Below, in pieces: positions 1 to 11,803 of a stretch of DNA of 64,000 nt (position 1 is the first letter of the stretch; every line of letters starts with the position of its first letter). Source of the DNA: Arachis hypogaea (Eukaryota > Streptophyta > Magnoliopsida > Fabales > Fabaceae). The stretch is taken from positions 39,997,294 through 40,061,293 of the forward strand of contig NC_092054.1 of the NCBI RefSeq assembly GCF_003086295.3, written 5' to 3'. A program made the translations under genes and the position numbers. The notes under the pieces are model-generated. The model saw nothing but the letters and a program-made list of their open reading frames with translations. It was not told the origin of the DNA and made no database searches.

Positions 1-1279
1 CCAAACCGGCGTTCTAAGTCAGCATAAAATTTCTGGCGTCAAAACGCCAGAACTGGCATCAAAGCTGGAGTTAAACGCCCAAACTGGCACAAAAGCTGGC
101 GTTTAACTCCAAGAAAAGCCTCTACACATGGAAACTTCAATGCTCAGCCCAAGCACATTCCAAGTGGGCTCGAAAGAAGATTTCTGCATTAATTACTTAT
201 TTCTGTAACCCTAGGCTACTAGTTTTCTATAAATAGGACCTTTTTGCTATTGTATTAAAAGGACTTTTCCATCTTTAGAACTTATATGTTCACGTTTGAG
301 GCTGGCCTCATGGCCATGCCTAGACCTTTTGTTCTTATGTATTTTCAACGGTGGAGTTTCTACACACCATAGATTAAGGTGTAGAGCTCTGCTGTTCCTC
401 ATGAATTAATGCAAAGTACTATTGTTTTTTTATTCAACTCAAGCCTATTTCTTCTCTAAGATATACACTCGTTCTTCAACCTGACGAATGTGATGATCCG
501 TGACACTCATCATCATTCTCACCTATGAACGCGTGCCTGACAACCACTTCCGTTCTACTTACAATAGCTTGAGTGCGTATCTCTTAGCCTTATGGTTCAT
601 GACGCATGGTTGCCTCGCCTGACAACCGAGCCTTCCATTCCATGAGATCAGAGTCTTTGTGGTATAGGCTAGAATCAATTGGCAACATTCCTGAGATCCG
701 AAAAGTCTAAACCTTGTCTGTGGTATTTCGAGTAGGATCTGGGAAGGGATGACTGTGACGAGCTTCAAACTCGCGAGTGTTGGGCGTAGTGACAGACGCA
801 AAAGGATCAATGGATCCTATTCCAACATGATCGAGAACCAACAGCTGATTAGCCGTGCAGTGACAGCGCATTTGGACCATTTTCACTGAGAAGACGGGAA
901 GTAGCCATTGACAACGGTGAAACCCAACATAAGCTTGCCATGGAAAGGAGTATGAATGATTGGAAGAAGGCAATAGGAAAGTGGAGGTTCAGAAGGAACA
1001 AAGCATCTTCATACGCTTATCTGAAATTCTCACCAATGAATTACATAAGTATCTCTATCCTATTTTATATTTTATTCATCTTTTAATTATCAATTCTCCA
1101 TAACCATTTGAATCTGCCTGACTGAGATTTACAAGATGACCATAGCTTGCTTCAAGTCGACAATCTTCGTGGGATCGACCCTTACTCACGTAAGGTTTAT
1201 TACTTGGACGACCCAGTGCACTTGCTGGTTAGTTGTGCGGAGTTGTGACAAAGAGTTGAGATTACAATTGTGTGTACCA
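1..1279 (+). mobile_element. FIDEL-like LTR, 3' part (copy D)
   Basis: The left end is cut by the window. The stretch reads like the LTRs of elements A and B: palindromic GGCGT/ACGCC words near 31-125, a promoter-like TATA at 228-236, the conserved block around 480-960 and the terminal block with GGGATCGACCC and GACCCAGTGCACTTGCTGG. The LTR ends GTACCA at 1279 and is followed by a primer-site-like word. No coding function. Family assignment rests on similarity to A and B inside this window. Whether it is a solo LTR or part of an element cannot be told, because the left half lies outside. Confidence 0.8.
228..236 (+). promoter_or_regulatory. TATA box of LTR D
   Basis: TATAAATAG, a canonical plant TATA box, lies in the U3-like part of the LTR. 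The matching position in copy B reads GTATTTAAAC, so the strong box is not shared by all copies. Promoter activity is inferred. Confidence 0.5.
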
Positions 1280-1285
1280 AGTTGT

Positions 1286-1318
1286 TGGCGCCATTGATGA
1301 TCACAATTTCGTGCACCA
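1286..1318 (+). other. primer-site-like word followed by a second LTR-end motif
   Basis: TGGCGCCATTG (1286-1296) is the start of the primer site used by A and B (TGGCGCCGTTGCC). It is followed at 1302-1318 by CACAATTTCGTGCACCA, which is itself the normal 3' end of FIDEL-like LTRs. So an LTR end, a partial primer site and a second LTR end stand within 40 bp. Cause unknown: a tandem duplication, or a copying jump at the primer site. Confidence 0.5.
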
Positions 1319-1970
1319 CATTGCATATGTATATATTAAGCTTAGTCAAAATCATGATATTTTCCAAGGATTTTATCTATAGAGAACCCCAATTGATTGA
1401 AAGAAAAAAAATTTTTTTAGAACTTGCTTGAATTATATATTGTGGAACATGATTTTTGAGCTAAGAACACAAGCATGTGAGATTTGAGCCTAACTGTGTG
1501 GTCACATCATATGACCACTTATTTTCATTCTTGTGTGCATTATTCTCTTCCTATGATTGTAATCCTTGATTTGTTTGATTCTTTATGTCCATTATTTTGT
1601 GTATACATGCATTTATATGATTGAGGCCATTGTTCAAATAGCTCACTTACCCAAATAGCCTACCTTTTAAATTTTATTGTTAGCCAACTTTGAGCCTACG
1701 CTAAACCCATTTGTTCTTAATTTTAGCACATTACAAGCCTAAGTGAAAAACAATAAATGTCCTTAATTTGGATCTTTGATTAGCTTAGGCTAGTGAGAGT
1801 GTTCACTATTTGGTTTGGGAGAGTTGGGAACATTGGGTAGAGATAAAACTGTATTTTGTGGTTTTGTGAAAATTATGGGAATTGGGTACATACTCATGCA
1901 TTGAATGTTAAACTATATGCATTGATGCTCTTGTATATATTTTAGTTTGCCAAAAAAAAAAGAGAAAAAC

Positions 1971-1971
1971 A

Positions 1972-1997
<26 letters not shown>
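1971..1997. repeat. (AT)n microsatellite
   Basis: About 13 AT units followed by TGTA units and an A-rich tract (to about 2040). Element E has a poly-T/C tract at the matching place (38232-38324), so this site is unstable in the family. Confidence 0.95.
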
Positions 1998-2008
<11 letters not shown>

Positions 2009-2371
2009 AAAGAAAAAAAATAGACAAGAAAGAAAAAGAAAAGCAATAAGAAGGGGATAAAATGCCCCAAAGTGAAGCTCAATAAAAATCAATGCATATG
2101 TGTGGTAATCAAAAGAGAATGCATGAGTGTGTGAAAAAGTGAAGAATGAGTAGTTAGGTTTGTTTAGAATTGTATAGGTTTTCATAGGTTAGGTGGGAAG
2201 CTTAGGTTTATCAAAGATTCAAATTTCAAACTCACTTGACCATATGCATCCTTACCTTGACCCTAGCCCCATTACAACCTATGGGAAAGACCTCATGATA
2301 CTTGTATGCATGCATGAAATAATTGTTGATTGTTAGATGAAAAACAAATCTTAGAAAGCATGATTAGGGGA

Positions 2372-2449
2372 GAATTGAGTGGATCGACCCCATACACTTG
2401 AGTGACTAGAGCGGATACACATCCGGTGAGGGTTCGATCGCTCAATTAC
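2372..2449 (+). repeat. inverted repeat around GGTTCGAT
   Basis: The left arm near 2372-2390 (AATTGAGTGGATCGACCC) and right arm near 2430-2448 (GGGTTCGATCGCTCAATT) are nearly complementary around a loop of about 40 nt. The same structure is present in element E (37841-37920). GGTTCGATC resembles a tRNA T-arm/B-box, but no full tRNA is present. Confidence 0.6.
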
Positions 2450-2689
2450 ATGTTTTCACCCATGATCATCCTTTCTTGCAAGTTTGTAAATTCTTTTCAA
2501 TAACTCAATTCAATTGTGGGTTTGCTTTGATTGCTATTGCTTTAGCCCTTGTACTTGTACATGTATTCTTGGAAATTGATTTGTTTTGACCAAGTACTTG
2601 CATTATTTAGATAGATTGCATATAGGTAGTTGCATTTAGGTAGCTTACATTGAATAAATGTTGATACCCTTTGCTTCTTTCTTGATTTT

Positions 2690-2726
2690 AGCATGAGGAC
2701 ATGCTTAGTTTAAGTGTGGGGAGGTT
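2690..2726 (+). promoter_or_regulatory. AGGA-loop hairpin and polypurine tract of element C
   Basis: AGCATG-AGGA-CATGCT (2690-2705) forms a 6-bp hairpin. It is followed by TTTAAGTGTGGGGAGGTT, whose purine run ends just before the 3' LTR. The purine run is the expected primer for plus-strand DNA synthesis. The hairpin recurs with other stems in elements A, B and E. Confidence 0.75.
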
Positions 2727-4186
2727 TGATAAACCCCAATTTTGTGGTTTATCTTGTGCTTATTTTAGGGGATTTTATCACCTTTTCCCACATTTATTCA
2801 ATGAAATAGCATGATTTTGTAATTCTCCCTTAAATTGTGCTTAAGTGTAAAAACATGCTTTTTAGGCCCTTAAATTGGTGATTTTAATTCACTTTAATTC
2901 CATTCGATGCCTTGATGTGTTTGTTGAGTGATTTTAGGTTCATAAGGCAAGTATTGGATGGAAGAATTGAAGAGAAAAGCATGCAAATGGGAGAATCCAT
3001 GAAGAAATGAGCTTTTGGAGAATTGAGGGCCACGCGCACGCGTCATGCACGCGTACGCGTGCATTGGAGATTTTCAAGCCACGCGCACGCGTCACTCACG
3101 CATACGCGTGAGTAGAGGTTTCTGCCATCGACGCGCACACGTCACCCACGCGTACGCGTGACGCTCGGCACGTGACCCACTTAAAGTGAAATCACTGGGG
3201 GCGATTTCTGAGCTACCCAGGCCCAAATCAAACTCGTTTCTGAGGGTATTTCATGCAGAATTCAAGCTTGAGCAAGAGGGGAGCACTTAGTTAGTCATGA
3301 TGAGCGTTTAGTTAGTTTTTTAGAGAGAGAAGCTCCCTCTTCTCTCTAGAATTAGGTTTGGGTTAGGTTAATTTCTCTTAAATCTTGGCATGATTTCTTG
3401 ATTTCATCTTGTTTCTTTTACAATTTCTTGTTTCTACTATTTCATTCTTCTTAGTTCTCTTGTTAATTTTACTTTTATGCCTCTTTTATGTTCATGAACT
3501 CATGTTGGATTTGGTTTACATTCAATGAGATTTGATGTTTGATGTTCTTTTATTGTTTATTTGAGTTGTGAATTTTACTTTCCTTGCAATTGGTAGTTGA
3601 TAGATTTATATTTCTTGCACTTTTATTATGATTTCCGTTTATACCTTCCAAGTGTTTGACAAAATGCTTGGAAGGATGTTAGAGTAGATCTTGAGCATTC
3701 TTGGCTTGGAAAGAGTAATTAGGTGATCTTGAGTCATAAATACCCAACTCATGTTGGTGATCTAGAGTTTTTAGTTAATATTATTTCCATTGACTCTAAT
3801 CTCTTGGTAATTCCATTAGTGAGTTGATTAGAAATTTTGGATTGAGATTAACTAGTCTTATTTGACTTTCTCTTATGGAAGATAACTTACACCTTCTTCC
3901 AACATTGGAGATGACGAAATGAGATAAATTCTTGTTAATTATTGTTATTAGTGACTAGGATAGAAAGCCTATATTCTCAATCCTTGCTATGAATGTCTCT
4001 CTTTATTACTTGCTTTCTTTACTCGCTTGATTTACTTTTCTTGTCATTTATTTTATTGCCCCTTTTATCAATCAAATTCCTTGTTCTCTCATAGCCAATA
4101 ATTGATCACTTTATTACAATTCCTTGTGATACGATCCAGAGTCTAAATACTTCGGTTAATTTTCATTGGAGTTTGTACTTGTGACA
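2727..4186 (+). mobile_element. 3' LTR of element C
   Basis: Starts TGATAAACC right after the polypurine tract. It carries the CpG-rich tract at 3031-3165 and the AGAGAGAGAAGCTCCC region that matches, in reverse, the LTRs of element E. It ends near GTGACA at 4186, where chromovirus integrase sequence begins, so C inserted into the chromovirus. The last bases diverge from E's LTR and the exact end is uncertain by a few bases. Confidence 0.75.
3031..3165. repeat. CpG-rich palindromic tract (ACGCGTACGCGT type)
   Basis: Three tandem, diverged units, each with a CACGCGCACGCGTC-like half followed by a CACGCGTACGCGTG-like palindrome. The same motif occurs in E's LTRs (37203-37290, 45080-45200) and in E's internal region (39843-40205). 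Confidence 0.85.
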
Positions 4187-4963
4187 TATTTGGTCAATAA
4201 AAGGTAGAACAAATCCATTCCACAGTCTTGGAAATTCTGGAATGACCTCCAATCATACCATCATGGTATTCATGCAAAATTGCTTGCATCAATAAACCCC
4301 CTTTTGGAACCACCAACCTATTCCTCCATAATAGAACCCCATTTTGAACAAAATAGTTGGGGTCCTTAGGTCAGCCTTTCTCACAATTCTCCTAAAGCTC
4401 CTACGGTTCGTTGTCAACCTCAATTTTGCTCTTCAATGTATTGAACCATTCCAGTTTCAGGCAAGATCAAGCATCCATGAAGCTGCGTGAAAGGGCATCA
4501 GCAGCAATATTCTCCTTACCAGGTTTATATTGAATCTCAAAGTCATACTCTATGAGCTTGTGTATCCACCTTTGCTGGTTAGGGGTGTGCAAGATCTAAC
4601 CTCCCAGAGTCTTTAAGCTTTGCTGATCTATACGTATAATGAATTTTTCCCTAATAAGTAATGGGGGAACTTGCCTACCGCTTCAGTCACCGCATAGAAT
4701 TCCCGGGCATAAGCTGATTGCACTGATTGTTAGTAGATAATTTCTTAGAAAAGAAGGCGATGTGGTGTTTATCTTGCAAAAGTACCGTTCCAATTCCCAT
4801 ATTAGAAGTATCAGTCTCCACTATAAAAGGTTGATCAAAGTTGGGAAGAGCTAAAACTGGTTTGGAAGTAATTGCCTTCTTCAATGACTCGAAGGCATGA
4901 GCAGCAACTGAACTCCACTGGAAGGCATCTTACTTCAATAAATCCGTGAGAGGAGATGCAAGA
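4187..4963 (-). pseudogene. chromovirus pol fragment: RNase H to start of integrase (minus copy)
   Basis: Read on the minus strand this continues the RT fragment at 8403-9861 after removal of the solo LTR between them. At 4884-4687 it encodes the RNase H start with KKAITSKPVLALPNFDQPF and the catalytic-type VETDTS. Further on it has the region matching [25 protein letters not shown] of the plus copy. The integrase zinc-finger region begins near 4330 and stops at 4187 where element C is inserted. Frameshifts and stops break it throughout. The rest of integrase, the chromodomain and the 3' LTR of this copy are not in the window. Confidence 0.8.
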
Positions 4964-7900
4964 TGTAACACCCTCGCTATCAGGAGTCACGCTTCCGGCT
5001 GCGCTACTCTGATAGCAAGAAGTATTACGACTACTTTACATACTAAATACTAGAATATGAGCCTGTGACTCGATACTGTATCGCTGATTTCTTTGAAAAC
5101 TGGAAGCAAATACTTTATTTTAAGAAAAATACAAGCAGACATAGATTCATATACAAGACTCCTTACATAATAACTCAATATAATATACGTATAAAACATA
5201 CAATTCATATCCCTCTTACAAACTTGTAATAACAAAGACGAGGGAAGAAAATAATCTAATTAATACAACAACATATAAAACCAAACAGAGTTTAACTCTT
5301 CTTAATGCTTCTTCATCCGGTTCCTGAAAAGGTAAAGCTGTAGGGGGGTGAGAACCTAACCACATGGTCTCACTACGGAGTTTTAAAGTTGTCATAAGAA
5401 GATATTTAATAAGAAGACTGTTTTCAAATTCAGTGATTATCATTGCCTTATGAATCCTTTTAAAATCCAATAGCTAATCCTTCAAAACCTTTTCGAAGAG
5501 ACAATGTTTAATATTTTTAGAAATCCAAAGTCTTTCTTTTCTCATAAGCAAATCTCAATCAGAAACCAACCACGCAATCAAACAACACAATTATTAATTC
5601 AGCATCAAAGTCCATTCTCAAATGTAACACGCCAGGACAAACACAGGCAAGACAGACAAGGAAAGCACAAGTAGGAAGTAGTTACAGCAAATAGTTCAAG
5701 TAGCAGTTAAGAACAGTTTAGCAATTAGGCAAACCAAAACAAGTTCAAACCCAAGCAAAGCATACAAATGCATATGATGCATGCCTATCCTATGGCTGAT
5801 GAGGCTCAGTTGTCGGTTATCCAGTCAACTTGACAAGTCTGAATTGTCCTTAGACTGTCCCCCGACGTGCATCCCCAAGAGTCTATGCATAGCTTTTTCT
5901 CAAATAATCAATATTGCTCAATGGGGGTAACATTCCCGGGAATTTATATAGTGCCCGGTCACACTTACGTCGTAGGGTCAATAGAGTATCGAGTTTTCAA
6001 CCTGGTACACGTGGTAGTAAGTCAAGGCACTTAATCCAGGGAACCTCGTATCTCAGATATCTCAAATTTATAAGCCATATGAATAATTCAAAGATCATAT
6101 CTCAACATTCTTAGCATCATAATCATTCATCAATCCAAATCTCATTTCCAAATTCATTCAAAAACCATATTTCAAAGAAAATCCTCATCAATCCTCATCA
6201 TCCTTCTTTCCATCCCGTTCATTAACAGTCCCTATTCAAAACAAAATTCTTTCTTTGATAAATAAATCAATCTTAAAACATATAATGTTTAAAAACAAAT
6301 CTTTTTAATTAATTACTTCAAATAAAACTTCGAATTTTATAAAATTTCGACAGCATCTCCTCTAAAATTCGGACACTACCACCCTTTTCGGGTCCCATCT
6401 AAACATTTCTCAAACATTTTCTCAACCATTTCCAAATCTCATTCATTTCCAAAATTAATTCAGTTTCATATTCCAAATCAGTTCCAAAGCCGATTCGTTT
6501 ACATTATCAAAAATAGCTTCAAAACCAAGAAAGCCATTTTTCACAATAATCAACTAAATAACCTTTCAAACTAATTTCTTTTCAGCAATCACAAACTACT
6601 CAAGCAAACAAGCAATCAGTCATTCAATCCAGCAAATAGCCACATTTATAAGACAATCATAATCACAGACATATGTTTTCTCACATTAATATCTATTTAT
6701 AACAACTCCGTAATGTAAAATAGATTTTAAGAAAAATCCCTACCTCGAATAATCGAAACTCAAAAATGAAACGCATCAAGAAACCCTTTCTTTTCGGCCC
6801 GCAATCAGTGGCAGCTGCAACCTCAGCTCCTAACTACTTACGCAGCAACCACAACAACTCTAATCACAGCAGAAAATCATTTTAAACACAGAAATTAATT
6901 TGCTTGCATTAATCTGCTAAACTCATCAGGTATTCAATCCCAAAATATTTTAACTTTAAAACAATCCCCTACCTCGATTAGCCGAGTTCGCATAAGCCTA
7001 TTGTAACAACTCCCTTTCCTTTTAATTCATGGCAGCCACTTCGACTGCTTCTTCCAGCAACAGCGACGATGAAACAACACCGCGAGGCAGCTACAAAACG
7101 TCAACAACGGTGAATCTAATAATCTACTGTGGTTTAAGGCTGAGTAAGGATACAATGGAACATTTATGTAAAGTAGGATAGAGTTAATTAATGAAACATT
7201 ATAGCAAGACAAAGTGCGACAGAATAACCTTAGCAGAGGAACAAAAGACTGGAATTGCAGCAGCTCCGGTGACCCTCACTGGCAAGGACAGAACCGACGG
7301 TAACTTCAAGGGGGATGAGATAGAAATCCCTAAGAAACAGAAGTGGAATTTTGGAGTAGCAGCAGCGGCACTGGTGGCTCAAAGCAGCAAGAACGCGACG
7401 CCGACTTACCTCTAGCGACGGCGAGCTCCGTCGACGGCAACAGTAACGGGAGCAGCGGTGGAAAAAGGTCTCCGCCACCTCCTTTTCTCTCTTTTGTAGC
7501 TTTTTCTCTCTCCCTGCTTCATTCGACGATGGCTCCTTCAACGCCGGTGAGACACGATGGTGGCACGACCCTGGCAACAGCGACGGTTTGTGAAGATGAC
7601 GGCGGCTACTGGGCAGCTCGCGACGGCTACTGGGCGGCTCTGACGACGTCAACAAGGCATGGTGGTGGCTGAGCAGCGATGAACGGCGGTGCAACATGTT
7701 CCTCTGTCCCACGTGAACTCTCTTTCTCTCACCTACGAGCTTGATAGCAGCGTCCACGGAAGCTCCTCGGACGGCGGCGACGAGTGGATAGGCACGACAA
7801 CTTCCTCCCCCTCTCTTCTCCCTCTGATCTCTGTTTCCCCCTCTTTGTTCTTCCATTTCTTTTGTTTCTTTCTTTTTGAATGAAGGGTGGCAGCGTGGAA

Positions 7901-8402
7901 GGGTTAGGGAAAAAGGGGGGTAGTGGCAGCTAGGATTGGGAAAATAAGGTGTATTATGTTTAATTAGGATTAATATGAGAATGTGTATAAAATTAGGGTT
8001 AAGAGTAATGTAAATTAGGATTAGGGTTTAATTTGGGGCAAATTGAGGTTTTGTTAAATTTTAATAAAATTAAGAGATATTATATTAAATTAAATATAAA
8101 ATATCCATCTTTAAAATACCTTTCAATTACAAATTTATAAATTAGTTTCGATTTAATGCTAATTAAATAAAAATTGGAAACAAATAAATTAATTCTCCTT
8201 CATTTATAAAATAAGGTTAAAAATATACATATTTAAAATTAAGGCATATAAAATATTCACTATTTTTCAATTATAAGAACTCTAAATCAAAAATAAGAGT
8301 TTACTCAACTTTTATATAAAAATCTCTAAAATACAGTCTTAAATAAATATAATGCATCCTAAATAATTAATTAATAACTTTTAAAAATTTAGAGGTCTTA
8401 CA
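4964..8402 (-). mobile_element. solo LTR, 3439 bp, target duplication CAAGA
   Basis: The ends are TGTAACACCC...GGTCTTACA, flanked by identical 5-bp duplications CAAGA at 4959-4963 and 8403-8407, exactly between two collinear chromovirus fragments. Orientation is minus: the GGTGTTACA end found before the Met-type primer site at 60268 is the complement of the end at 4964. A block at 5790-6060 matches the reverse complement of 58750-59040. No internal region remains, so the element was probably removed by LTR-LTR recombination. A GC-rich, coding-like island lies at about 7220-7880, and the many short frames there are not convincing genes. Confidence 0.88.
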
Positions 8403-9861
8403 CAAGAGAAGCGTAGCCTTTGATGAAGTGCCTATAGTAACTTGTCAAACCAAGAAATTTCCGAAGTTGTTTGAGGTTCTCAGGTGTCGGCCAAGCGTTT
8501 ACAGCCTAAACTATATCTTTCTCTATGTAAACACCCTTTTCAGTGATGATGTTACCCAGATAGTCAATTTCGGATACAACAAACAAGCATTTTGACATCT
8601 TGGCAAATAAGGATTCCTTCTGTAATGTTTGCAACACGATCTCCAAATGTTCTAAATGCTGAGAAGTAGAAGGGATGTAGATCAATATGTCATCGAAGAT
8701 CACAAGGACTAACTTTCTTAAGAATAGCCGAAAGATATCGTTCAATAGATGTTGGAAGGTGGCTGGTGCATTTGTTAATCCAAATGGAATTATTAGTCAT
8801 TCGTAATGTCCTTGATGTGTGCAAAATGTGGTCTTGTATCTATCCTTTGGCTTCACCAAAATCTAGTGATAATCTGATCTGAGATCCAACTTTGAAAAAA
8901 TTTTTGCTCCAACAACTTATCGAGAAGTTCATCCACCGTCGGAATGAAAAATTGATCCTTGATTGTAATATTATTTAAAGCACGGTAGTCAGTACAGAAT
9001 CTCCAAGAGTTGTCCTTTTTTTACCAAAAGGATTTGTGATGAGAAGGGGCTATGGCGTGGCTGAATGATGCCATCGTTAAGCATCTCTTGAATCATGCAA
9101 TCAATTTGAGTCTTATGGTGATGAGGGTATCGGTACAGTCTAACCCGAATCGGTGCTGCCCCCTCTACCAAAGGAATAGAGTGGTCATGTAATCTTTGTG
9201 GGGGAAGTTCTGTAGGATGCTGAAACACTATTTGATACTTCTGGAGGAGTTCAGCAAAAGCAGGCTCCATGGTAGTAGAAAACGGCAGGGGAATGACTGG
9301 ATTATGTGCAGGTTGCTGAACATCTACTGTGAAGACTTCTTCAATTACATCAGTGTTGAGAAGACATCAAATGTGGTGATACTGAGCTTACTCTGGGGTG
9401 GAGTTCTTCTCACCATGCAGTGTAACAAACTCACTATTATGAAGGAATCGAAGAAAAGCAGCATTATAGTCCACAATGTGCGTTTTCAGTTGCTTGAGCC
9501 AAGGGGAAACGATCACCAAGTCACCCCCAGCAACATGTAGTACAAAGACATGTGGAATAGTGACTTTGCACCCGCTCATTGTGACCTCCAGAAAAGGAAT
9601 ATAACCCTCAACATCCATGATGCCAAAATTTTCCACTATCAACCTCACACCAGGGCAGGCTGCACTGGATGTTCTAAAATTTTGCTATTAGAGGCTGGAG
9701 GAAACTATCAGAGCTGCCCCCGTCCAATAGAGCCCAAACCTCTAACCCTTAAAGGATAGCTCTGATTTGGATAGTAGACAAACCAGAGGTACCATACATG
9801 GCATTGTAGGATAGGTGATAGTCAGTTACTTATTGCTTAAGGGTCTAGAGTAAAGGATCTA
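8403..9861 (-). pseudogene. chromovirus protease-reverse transcriptase fragment (minus copy)
   Basis: On the minus strand, the protease motif LLDGGSSDSF (about 9745-9710) is followed by RLIVENFGI...GCKVTIPHVFVLHVAGGDLVIVSPWL (9648-9388). The RT N-terminus follows (9270-8989: MEPAFAELLQKYQIVFQHP..., DHSIPLVEGAAPIRVRLYRY), then the RT core (about 8988-8506) with VIFDDILIYIPS, the variant of the YxDD catalytic motif, and AKMSKCLFVVSEIDYLG. At least one frameshift (near 8990) and several stops make it non-functional. It continues the gag part at 21695-22744 once the inserted LTR is removed. The family is the chromovirus branch of Ty3/gypsy, by similarity to the plus copy that has a chromodomain. 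Confidence 0.85.
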
Positions 9862-10266
9862 TGATGAATCCATATTTGATGATATATCTTGGCTATAATT
9901 GGATGGATTTCATCAATTAAACTCACACTTATTCACCAAAATAGCATACTTTTGTGTTTGATCCCTAAATTGAACCTAAATGTGAAAATATGCATTTTTG
10001 TGCTTAAATTGAGCAATTTAATCTCACTTTTATTCTATTCGATCTTGTGATATATTTGTTGAGTGATTTTAGGTCCTAGAGGCAAGAATGGTTTGGTAGA
10101 AGTGGAAGAAAGCATGCAAAAAGGGAGAAAACATGAAGAAAACAAAGGAGAAAAGCATTTCAGCTTGTGCCTACGCGCACCTTCTGTGCCCACGCACAAG
10201 GCAGGGTAAAAATCAGGACCTGTATCCATGCTCAGAGCAGAATGGAAATCAGGACCTGTGCATCCG
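9862..10266 (+). mobile_element. solo LTR H, left part (target duplication ATCTA)
   Basis: Starts TGATGAATCC at 9862 after ATCTA (9857-9861). It resembles the C/E LTR family (TTTTTGTGCTTAAATTGAGCAATTTAATC region, AGGCAAG...AGCATGCAAAAAGGGAG), with GTGCCCACGCACAAGG-type words in place of ACGCGTACGCGT. Interrupted at 10266 by element A. The right part is 20427-21694; joined length is about 1673 bp. Confidence 0.85.
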
Positions 10267-11780
10267 TGATGAGCGGATAATTTATACGCTTTTTGGCATT
10301 GTTTTTAGGTAGTTTTTAATATGTTTTAGTCACTTTTTATTATATTTTTATTAGTTTTTAAATAAAAATCACATTTCTGGACTTTACTATGAGTTTGTAT
10401 GTTTTTCTGTGATTTCAGGTATTTTCTGGCTGAAATTGAGGGAGCTGAGCAAAAATCTAATTCAGGCTGAAAAAGGACTGCAGATGCTGTTGGATTCTGA
10501 CCTCCCTGCACTCGAAATAGATTTTCTGGAGCTACAAGAGTTCAAATGGCGCGCTCTCAATTGGGTTGGAAATTAGACATCTAGGGCTTTCCATCAATAT
10601 ATAATAGTCCATACTTTTCTCAAGGATAAATGACGTAAACTGGCGTTCAACTCTAGTTCCATGTTGCATTCTGGCGTTAAACGCCAGAAACAGGTTACAA
10701 GTTGGAGTTAAACGCCAGAAACAGGTTACAACCTGGCGTTTAACTCAGGAAACAGCCTAAGCACGTGTAAAGCTCAAGTCTCAGCCCCAACACACACCAA
10801 GTGGGCCCCAGAAGTGGATTTCTGCACTATCTATCTTAGTTTACTCATTTTCTGTAAACAACTTTTAGAGATTTATTTTGTACCTCATGACATTTTAGAT
10901 CTAAACTTTGTAATCTTTAATGGCATGAGTCTTTAAACTCCATTGTTGGGGGTGAGGAGCTCTGCTGTGTCTCGATGAATTAATGCAATTATTTCTATTT
11001 TCTATTCAAACACGCTTGTTTCTGTCTAAGATGTTCATTCGCACTTTAATATGATGGATGTGATGATCCGTGACACTTATCACCATTCTCAACTTATGAA
11101 CGCGTGACTGACAACCACCTCCGTTCTACCTTCGATTGAATGAGTATCTCTTGGATTCCTTAATCAGAATCTTCGTGCTATAAGCTAGAATCCATTGGCA
11201 GCATTCTTGAGAATCTGGAAAGTCTAAACCTTGTCTGTGGTATTCCGAGTAGGATTCAGGGATTGAATGACTATGACAAGCTTCAAACTCACAAGGGTTG
11301 GGCATAGTGACAGACGCAAAAGGATCAATGGATCCTATTCAAGCATGAGTGAGAACCGACAGATGATTAGCCGTGCGGTGACAGCGCACCTGGACCATTT
11401 TCACTGAGAGGACGGATGGTAGCCATTGACAACGGTGATCCACCAACACACAACTTGCCATAGGAGGAACCTTGCGTGCATGAAGAAGAAGACAGGGGGA
11501 AAGTCGAGATTCAGAAGACAAAGCATCTCCAAAACTCCAACATATTCTCCATTACTGCAGAACAAGTATTTATTTCATGCTCTTTTATTTTTTGCAATTT
11601 AAACTGATAAATATAATTGATATCCTGACTAAGAGTTACAAGATAACCATAGATTGCTTCAAGCCAACAATCTCCGTGGGATTCAACCCTTACTCACGTA
11701 AGGTATTACTTGGACGACCCAGTGCACTTGCTGGTTAGTGGTACGAGTTGTAAAAAGTGTGATTTACAATTCGTGCACCA
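10267..11780 (+). mobile_element. 5' LTR of element A
   Basis: Runs from TGATGAGCGG to GTGCACCA, 1514 bp. It contains CTGGCGTT/AACGCCAG words at about 10640-10745 and a TATA-like TATATAATAG near 10599. It lacks a segment of about 27 bp present in the 3' LTR (after CTGTAAAC near 10858), a deletion between two TAAAC words. Confidence 0.92.
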
Positions 11781-11786
11781 AGTTTT

Positions 11787-11803
11787 TGGCACCGTTGCCG
11801 GGG
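11787..11803 (+). promoter_or_regulatory. primer-binding site, tRNA-Asp type
   Basis: TGGCACCGTTGCCGGGG, six bases after the LTR end; one mismatch to TGGCGCCGTTGCCGGGG of element B. This sequence is the usual tRNA-Asp-complementary primer site of Athila/Tat-type plant elements (from memory). Confidence 0.8.

Larger units (their letters stand above)
1319..2689 (+). mobile_element. 3' non-coding block of element C
   Basis: There is no credible coding sequence. The block matches, in the same order, the reverse complement of 37625-38900 in element E: the GATTAGCTTAGGCTAGTGAGAG region, an A/G-rich microsatellite, the GGTTAGGTGGGAAGCTTAGG region, an inverted repeat around GGTTCGAT and the terminal hairpin. 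It is therefore the internal region just before the 3' LTR of a plus-strand element. Its upstream part, including any gag-like frame, is missing at the junction with LTR D near 1319. Confidence 0.75.

Noticed and set aside
7230..7856. 208-codon minus-strand Arg/Ser-rich frame
   Set aside because: Inside the GC-rich island of a solo LTR, with overlapping frames on both strands and no domain or motif.
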